NCBI GenBank assembly: GCA_009695095.1
Contig: SIBQ01000010.1
Location: 1 to 64,000, forward strand
Direction: 5' to 3'
Origin: Lacunisphaera sp.
GTDB taxonomy: Bacteria > Verrucomicrobiota > Verrucomicrobiia > Opitutales > Opitutaceae
DNA: 64,000 nucleotides
Under the pieces are notes generated by a model that had not been told where the DNA came from, ran no database searches, and was given only the letters and a program-made list of their open reading frames with translations. Positions 59,832 through 64,000 of this stretch are shown here, in pieces (position 1 is the first letter of the stretch; the number at the start of each line of letters is the position of its first letter). A program made the translations under genes and the position numbers.

Positions 59832-60887
59832 TTACTGCCAGTTGAGCAGCAGGCTGGTGAAGTAGGTGGTGTCGAGGCGCTCCGTGCCGGTCGGTGGCTG
59901 GCTGAGATAGTCGTTGGCCGCACCGAGCTTCAGCTTCCACCGCGAAGCCCCGAGCGGGAGCTCGAGAGAGGACTCGTGATGCAGGCGGTAGTTGGTGAAA
60001 TCCTTGAAGGCGGGAGTGTAGGTGAGCACGTTGGTCAGCTTGGTCTTGGTGAATTGCAGGCTGTGCAGGAACGTCACGTCGAGACCAGGCGAGTCGAAAC
60101 TGGTGTTGTTGGAATACGTCTCATAGAGGTAACTCGCTCCAAGACGGAACTCGAGATCCTGCCCGGCGGTTTTCCTGAGCTTGCGGCCGAAACCGAAGGA
60201 CGTGGTGGAGCGGAAGTCGAGCGCCTTGATCTTGTCCTTCTCGAGTGAGGAACGGGTATACCAGCCGTTGTCCGGGGAATAGAAGAAGGAGTAATCGACG
60301 CTGGCGAACTGACGGTCGGCCGTATTTACGCCGTTGTCCTCGGCCTTTTGGGCGGCGAGGGCAAAGATGAGTTTGTCCTGAGCGCGGGCGAGAGTGGCCT
60401 TGAAGCCGAGGTTGGCGCCGAATTTCTCACTTACTCCGCTGCGGCCGGCAATGGCTACGGACGCCTCGTAGGCCCAGTGGCGTACCTTCTTGGCCGCCGT
60501 TTCCCTGAGCTGGCGCATCTCGGGGCTCTCGCCGCCCTGGCGCCAGACGGCGGCAACCTTGCCGGTGGCGGCACTCATCTGGCCGTGGCCCGCCACCACC
60601 TTGATGCCGCCCTCGGCGGATTCGACCTTGCCCAGCACGGTGCTGCCAGTGTTGAGGGCAACGTTGACGGCTTCATCGGTGGTGAAGCTCCTGATCTTCT
60701 CCTGCGCAATCTCGATGGTGCCCGCGAAGGCTGTCTCGACCTTGAACTTGCCGCCATTGGCGGAGAGCAGTTTTCCCAGCACGACGGAACCATCGGTCAT
60801 TTCAATGCGATCAGCCGCCCAGGCGACCGAGGACAGCAAGATGGTGAGGACGGTGCGAAAAATATTTATTAGCAGCGATAGTTTCAT
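59832..60887 (-). CDS. DUF481-family outer-membrane protein (YdiY-like)
   Basis: This 351-aa protein has a signal peptide (TVLTILLSSVAWA), an N-terminal portion with two small SH3-like repeats (DRIEMTDGSVVLGKLLSANG and VALNTGSTVLGKVESAEGGI) and a C-terminal DUF481 barrel of alternating strands (ANLGFKATLARAQDKLIFAL, STTSFGFGRKLRKTAGQDLE, FTNYRLHHESSLELPLG) ending in LLLNWQ. YdiY-like proteins are salt- or acid-induced outer-membrane proteins of unknown activity. It stands alone, convergent with the NTPase-membrane gene. Confidence 0.85.
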   Translation of the reverse strand: MKLSLLINIFRTVLTILLSSVAWAADRIEMTDGSVVLGKLLSANGGKFKVETAFAGTIEIAQEKIRSFTTDEAVNVALNTGSTVLGKVESAEGGIKVVAGHGQMSAATGKVAAVWRQGGESPEMRQLRETAAKKVRHWAYEASVAIAGRSGVSEKFGANLGFKATLARAQDKLIFALAAQKAEDNGVNTADRQFASVDYSFFYSPDNGWYTRSSLEKDKIKALDFRSTTSFGFGRKLRKTAGQDLEFRLGASYLYETYSNNTSFDSPGLDVTFLHSLQFTKTKLTNVLTYTPAFKDFTNYRLHHESSLELPLGASRWKLKLGAANDYLSQPPTGTERLDTTYFTSLLLNWQ

Positions 60888-60986
60888 GGGATTTGATTTT
60901 ATAAATGCAGCGAAACCGCCATGACAACCGCGAATCTGCAGGCTTCCGGGTTGCGCTTTTCACCGGAGGCCGGTTATTTGTCCGGC

Positions 60987-61604
60987 ATGCCGACTCGCGC
61001 CTGGTTCTCCACCTTCATCTACCACGAGCCCCTGCTATGCGCCGGCCAGGCGCGTTTCAACACCGAGCTGGCCGCGGAATGCCGCAACCTGCGCGACTAC
61101 GATGCCGCCGGCCGGCGCTGGTCGGCAAAAAATTACCCCGGCGGCTACACCTCCTACGCCTCGCTCAACCAGTTGCACAAATTTTCGTCCACGTTCGCCG
61201 GCCTCGAACGCAAGCTTACGGCCCACGTGCGCCGCTTCGCCGCCCAGCTCGACATGGACCTGCGCGGCCGGACCATCGCGATGACGGATTTCTGGGTGAA
61301 CATCATGCCCGAGCACGCGGCGCACAGCCTGCACCTGCATCCGCTCTCGTTCCTCAGCGGCACCTATTACGTCTCCACCCCGCGCGGCTGCCCCGGGTTG
61401 AAGTTCGAGGATCCGCGCTTGAGCAAATTCATGGCCGCGCCGCCCAAGACCACCGGCGTCCGCCCGGCCAACCAGCCGCACATCACCTACCCCGCTAAGG
61501 CCGGCCATGTGATACTGTTCGAAAGCTGGCTCCGTCACGAAGTCGCCGCCAACCGCATCATGACCGCGCGCATCAGTTTGAGCTTTAACTACAATTGGAG
61601 CTAG
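60987..61604 (+). CDS. TIGR02466-type 2-oxoglutarate/iron oxygenase
   Basis: This 205-aa double-stranded beta-helix protein has the iron motif in AHSLHLHPLSFLSGTYYVST (HxH/HP type), the TDFWVNIMPEHA strand before it, and the distal His in ILFESWLRHEVAANR, followed by RISLSFNYNW. These features match the TIGR02466 putative 2OG-Fe(II) oxygenases. The substrate is unknown. The ATG at 60987 gives the usual family length. An upstream ATG at 60921 would add 22 residues without similarity that I recognise. It is the third putative 2OG oxygenase of the window. Confidence 0.82.
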   Translation: MPTRAWFSTFIYHEPLLCAGQARFNTELAAECRNLRDYDAAGRRWSAKNYPGGYTSYASLNQLHKFSSTFAGLERKLTAHVRRFAAQLDMDLRGRTIAMTDFWVNIMPEHAAHSLHLHPLSFLSGTYYVSTPRGCPGLKFEDPRLSKFMAAPPKTTGVRPANQPHITYPAKAGHVILFESWLRHEVAANRIMTARISLSFNYNWS

Positions 61605-61624
61605 GGCGGGTTTTCAAACTGGTT

Positions 61625-61712
61625 TGTCATACTGAACGAAGTGAAGTATCCACGGCATCGATCATGATATCACCGCCGAATGCATGGATTCTTCGCTACG
61701 CTCAGAATGACA
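61625..61712. repeat. TGTCATACTGAACGAAGTGAAG inverted-repeat element
   Basis: TGTCATACTGAACGAAGTGA + AGTATCCA (61625-61652) pairs with TGGATTCTTCGCTACGCTCA + GAATGACA (61685-61712) as an imperfect 28-bp stem. The word family also gives the single arm at 2721-2752. It follows the oxygenase gene. The remaining DNA to 61884 (about 170 bp) has no feature that I can see. Confidence 0.75.
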
Positions 61713-61884
61713 GGAAGTGCGCGTTGGTTGGATTGAAGACACTCCTTGGCTGAATGGCCCAGGGCCGGGCGGGTGAGGTGAAACCCGGCTGCGTCAGTTT
61801 TAATTACCACCGGACATGAGCGACCAGGAGGCACCTGCAATCATTTGGGGTTTACCGCGCCTCTGTCTGGAAATGCACCCGCCG

Positions 61885-62544
61885 TCAGGCCCCCAGATCC
61901 TGAATCTCATCTGACGGGAAAATCAGGACCCCCTGGCCGGGCTGGCCAAAGGAGCAGCGCAACATCGCGCGGGCCACCACCTCGGCCTCGATCGCCCGGT
62001 ATTTCCGCAGACGGCCGAGCAGCAGTGGTTCCGCCAGCTACAGGACTGCGGCCGCCATCCGCTCGCCCAGCCGCGGCGGGGCGCGCGGCCCGAGCAGCAG
62101 GCCCGGCCGGAAGATTCCCAGCGTCGGAAAATCCATCACCTCCAGCGCCTCCTCCATCTCCCCTTTCACCCGGTTGTAGAAAACCCGCGAACGCGCCCCC
62201 GCCCCGAGGGACGAGATGACAAAGAACCGCTGTGCCCCGTTGCGCCGCGCCGCCCAGGCAAAGGCCAGCACCGCCACGTAGTCGACGGCCCGGAATGCCT
62301 CCCGCGAACCCGCCTGCTTGATGATGGTGCCAAGGCAGCAGAAGGCGTCCGTACAGCGCAAATTCACCGGCATTTTTTCCAACGCGGTAAAATCGACCGT
62401 CACCTGCTGGAGCTTCGGGTGCTCCAGCTCCAGCGGCCGCCGGCCAAGCGAGACCACGCAGTCATACTCCGGAGCCTTGAGCAACTGCCGCAGCAGAAAC
62501 CCGCCCGCCAGACCGCTCGCGCCGGCAATTAAGGCTGTGCTCAT
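61885..62544 (-). pseudogene. NAD(P)-binding epimerase/oxidoreductase with a premature stop
   Basis: From the ATG at 62542-62544 the frame reads TALIAGASGLAGGFLLRQLL (Rossmann loop), FCCLGTIIKQAGSREAFRAV, QRFFVISSLGAGARSRVFYN + RVKGEMEE (the S-x-Y-x-K-like positions) and IFRPGLLLGPRAPPRLGERM. A TAG at 62038-62040 interrupts AAVL/LAEPLLLGRLRKYRAI, and the same frame continues as typical family tail to the true stop at 61885-61887. A single C-to-T change of CAG explains it. Proteins of this size and pattern (about 219 aa) are HTATIP2/YbjT-like oxidoreductases. The truncated protein lacks about 50 residues and may be inactive. Confidence 0.78.
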
Positions 62545-62739
62545 TCGGCGAGCTTCCGCAGGTCTGCCGATGGCGCAATCATTTGTGGGACGGGCTTGCT
62601 CGCTCCCCAGGGCAATTCCGGGCCATCCCGCTTTTGGGAAAAGGGGGCTGCCCGCCGGTCCCCGCAAATTGAGCCCCGACTTTCAGCGGTTCAACGCTCG
62701 GGGATTGCATCGGCAGTCGTTTGGGTCCATCTTGCCGGG

Positions 62740-63246
62740 ATGAAAAAGATTGAGCTGAGTGACGAGGCCTTCGCGGCCCTGCAACGGCTCGCAGCCGCCA
62801 GGAATCTGTCCCCCGCCGAGGCGATCGCGGCAATGCTTAGCGCGGCCCGCCCGCCCCCCGGCAGCGACCTCCTCCTCTTCTTCATCACCAGCGAGGAATT
62901 CACCGGGGAGCCCGACCCGACCGAGCGCTACCTCAACCTGCTGGCGTGGTGCGCGCGGAATTACGCCGGGGATTTCGCCGACTTCATTTCCCACCAGGAA
63001 AGCGGCCTCCGCTACCTGATGTTCAATCGCGACGAGATCAACGGGGTGCGCGCCCGCAACCACGCCCGTCAGATCGGCGGCACGCAATTCTGGGCCGTCC
63101 TGACCATCGCCGACGTCACGAAGCGCCACTTTATCTGCCGGCTGCTGGAGTTCATCGGCTGCCACGATGAAACCGTGGGGCAGGCCTGCCATTCCCTCGG
63201 CCTGCCCGCGGCGGAGGCCCACGGCTTCCTGCTGCTTAGTGCCTGA
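62740..63246 (+). CDS. SeqA-like protein
   Basis: This 168-aa protein has a ribbon-helix-helix-like head, MKKIELSDEAFAALQRLAAA, similar in place and pattern to the SeqA head MKTIEVDDELYSYI. It then has a C-terminal part that can be laid on the SeqA DNA-binding domain without large gaps: YLNLLAWCARNYAGDFADFI, SGLRYLMFNRDEIN, HARQIGGTQFWAVLTIADVT, KRHFICRLLEFIGCHDETVG. SeqA of Enterobacteria multimerises on hemimethylated GATC and delays re-initiation. The Asn pair in the SeqA loop TNTNTGRK is not kept (LTIADVTKRH here), so methyl-GATC recognition is doubtful. The alignment is from memory and needs a profile search. No dam gene is seen here. Confidence 0.6.
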   Translation: MKKIELSDEAFAALQRLAAARNLSPAEAIAAMLSAARPPPGSDLLLFFITSEEFTGEPDPTERYLNLLAWCARNYAGDFADFISHQESGLRYLMFNRDEINGVRARNHARQIGGTQFWAVLTIADVTKRHFICRLLEFIGCHDETVGQACHSLGLPAAEAHGFLLLSA

Positions 63247-63294
63247 CGCGAGTTTTGGTTTGTCCGGCGGCGGTCCGCCCGCGAGTCTGCCCCC

Positions 63295-63726
63295 GTGAAC
63301 CCGGAGCCCGCCACGCCCAAGCGCCGCGATTTCCGAAATTTCCTCCACGCAGTGCGCTATGCCGTCGAGGGCTTCTGGGCGGCGGCGCGGCATGAGCCGT
63401 CATTTCGCGAGGATCTCATCTTCGTCGCCATCCTCACCCCCTTCGCGGTCATCCTGCCGGTTAACGCCGTGTCAACGGCCGTGATGATCACCGCGCTTTT
63501 CCTCATCGTCATTGCCGAGCTCTTGAACTCCGCTGTCGAGTGGACGATTGACGACATCTCGCTCGAAAAGCGCCCTCTGGCCAAGCGCGCCAAGGACATG
63601 GGCAGCGCCGCCGTCTTCATCGCCTACATCAACTGCATCGTCGTGTGGGCCATCATCCTCTCCGCCAACTGGGATCGCATCGCGCGGCTCGAATTTCTCC
63701 AATGGCCACCGCCGTTTCTACCCTAG
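63295..63726 (+). CDS. dgkA: Diacylglycerol kinase (DgkA)
   Basis: This 143-aa inner-membrane kinase recycles diacylglycerol (or undecaprenol in Gram-positives) to the phosphate. The family core is AARHEPSFREDLIFVAILTP, IVIAELLNSAVEWTIDDISL and KRAKDMGSAAVFIAYINCIV, with three membrane helices and the catalytic Glu in the AELLNSAVEW helix. The start is GTG 63295. It lies 48 bp after the SeqA-like gene and may share its transcript. Confidence 0.93.
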   Translation: MNPEPATPKRRDFRNFLHAVRYAVEGFWAAARHEPSFREDLIFVAILTPFAVILPVNAVSTAVMITALFLIVIAELLNSAVEWTIDDISLEKRPLAKRAKDMGSAAVFIAYINCIVVWAIILSANWDRIARLEFLQWPPPFLP

Positions 63727-63730
63727 CCAC

Positions 63731-64000
63731 CTACCGCATCCGGCCGAAAAAGTAGGCCGCGAGGCCGACCATCGCCAGGTTCGGCATGAGGGCGGCCCAT
63801 ACAGGATCGAGGAGGCCCTTGCCGCCGAGCAGGGTGGCGAGGTTGGTCAGGATGTAATAGATAAAAAAGAGCCCGATGGATTTCGATACCCCGACCGCGG
63901 GGCTGACGCGCGCACCCGACATGGCGAAGGGAATGGCGATGGCGACGATGATAAGCGGCCCAATGGCGTCGAAGAGCAGGCTGTAATAGCGCACCTGGTA
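63731..64000 (-). CDS. LptF/LptG-family lipopolysaccharide export permease, C-terminal part
   Basis: The last 89 residues of a YjgP/YjgQ permease are in the window: RYYSLLFDAIGPLIIVAIAI, SKSIGLFFIYYILTNLATLL and ALMPNLAMVGLAAYFFGRMR contain the last three membrane helices. LptF and LptG form the inner-membrane ABC complex that extracts LPS. The gene continues beyond the right edge. It converges on dgkA with 4 bp between the stops. Which of LptF or LptG it is cannot be decided. Confidence 0.85.
   Translation of the reverse strand, partial: YQVRYYSLLFDAIGPLIIVAIAIPFAMSGARVSPAVGVSKSIGLFFIYYILTNLATLLGGKGLLDPVWAALMPNLAMVGLAAYFFGRMR

Noticed and set aside
58073-59923. 616-aa minus-strand frame opposite the NTPase-membrane gene
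   Set aside because: Arg/Pro/Gln-rich shadow without domain features. The plus strand has Walker motifs and membrane helices.
4221-61712. CRISPR array
   Set aside because: The repeats are dispersed hairpins of differing sequence. No regularly spaced direct repeats with unique spacers and no cas genes were seen.

Overview
The window looks like chromosomal DNA of a high-GC member of the Verrucomicrobiota, most probably Opitutales/Opitutaceae. This is an inference from the strong NNC/NNG codon bias and from gene types I associate with that group: an ECF sigma factor next to an anti-sigma-like VWA protein, a TIR family with a C-terminal membrane anchor, a CobW + WD40 pair, DUF6498, and an anaerobic-type sulfatase maturase. 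No rRNA or other decisive marker is present.

Layout. 1-1000: end of an IS3-family element inside a VWA gene, beside a frameshifted ECF sigma gene. 1.1-8.5 kb: oligopeptide-binding lipoprotein, secreted protein, 8-oxoguanine glycosylase, DUF6498, VOC protein, PLP dehydratase, Fsr-like MFS exporter, truncated HpcH aldolase. 8.5-15.8 kb: tRNA-Leu(UAG), psd, clpB, hflX, ydcF-like, GIY-YIG protein, tRNA-Gln(UUG). 15.9-23.1 kb: an accessory, decayed stretch with a truncated Type ISP-like restriction helicase, fragments of a sugar-catabolism cluster, and two PhyH oxygenases, one of them AT-rich. 23.1-28.2 kb: pyrH, frr, a radical SAM maturase, a UvrD/PcrA helicase. 28.1-29.6 kb: a brnTA-like insertion that displaced the end of the helicase gene, and a broken TIR gene. 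29.8-35.3 kb: pterin operon (queD/PTPS-like, folE2, sepiapterin-reductase-like SDR), YycJ-like hydrolase, frameshifted pyruvate kinase, decayed acid phosphatase. 35.3-47.3 kb: a copper/silver-type efflux island (CusC, CusB, CusA, three small Cys-rich proteins, a broken CopA-type ATPase), divergent from an ECF sigma / periplasmic sensor / membrane anti-sigma module ordered like cnrYXH. 47.4-56.7 kb: DUF5916 protein, zinc/manganese-type ABC permease and binding protein with an outer-membrane protein, HipA fragment, CobW GTPase, WD40 protein. 56.8-64 kb: TIR-sialidase-like fusion, NTPase-membrane fusion, DUF481 barrel, TIGR02466-type oxygenase, epimerase with a nonsense codon, a SeqA-like protein, dgkA, and the end of an LptF/G permease.

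Two themes run through the window. First, gene decay: about sixteen loci are frameshifted, truncated or carry stops, some in enzymes normally central (pyruvate kinase). Second, several families of short hairpin-forming intergenic repeats recur, and copies of the same words occur in frame inside genes (glycosylase, WD40 protein, two signal peptides). The most unusual single genes are the SeqA-like protein outside the Gammaproteobacteria, the TIR-propeller fusion, and the helicase gene whose tail has been swapped by a toxin-antitoxin insertion.
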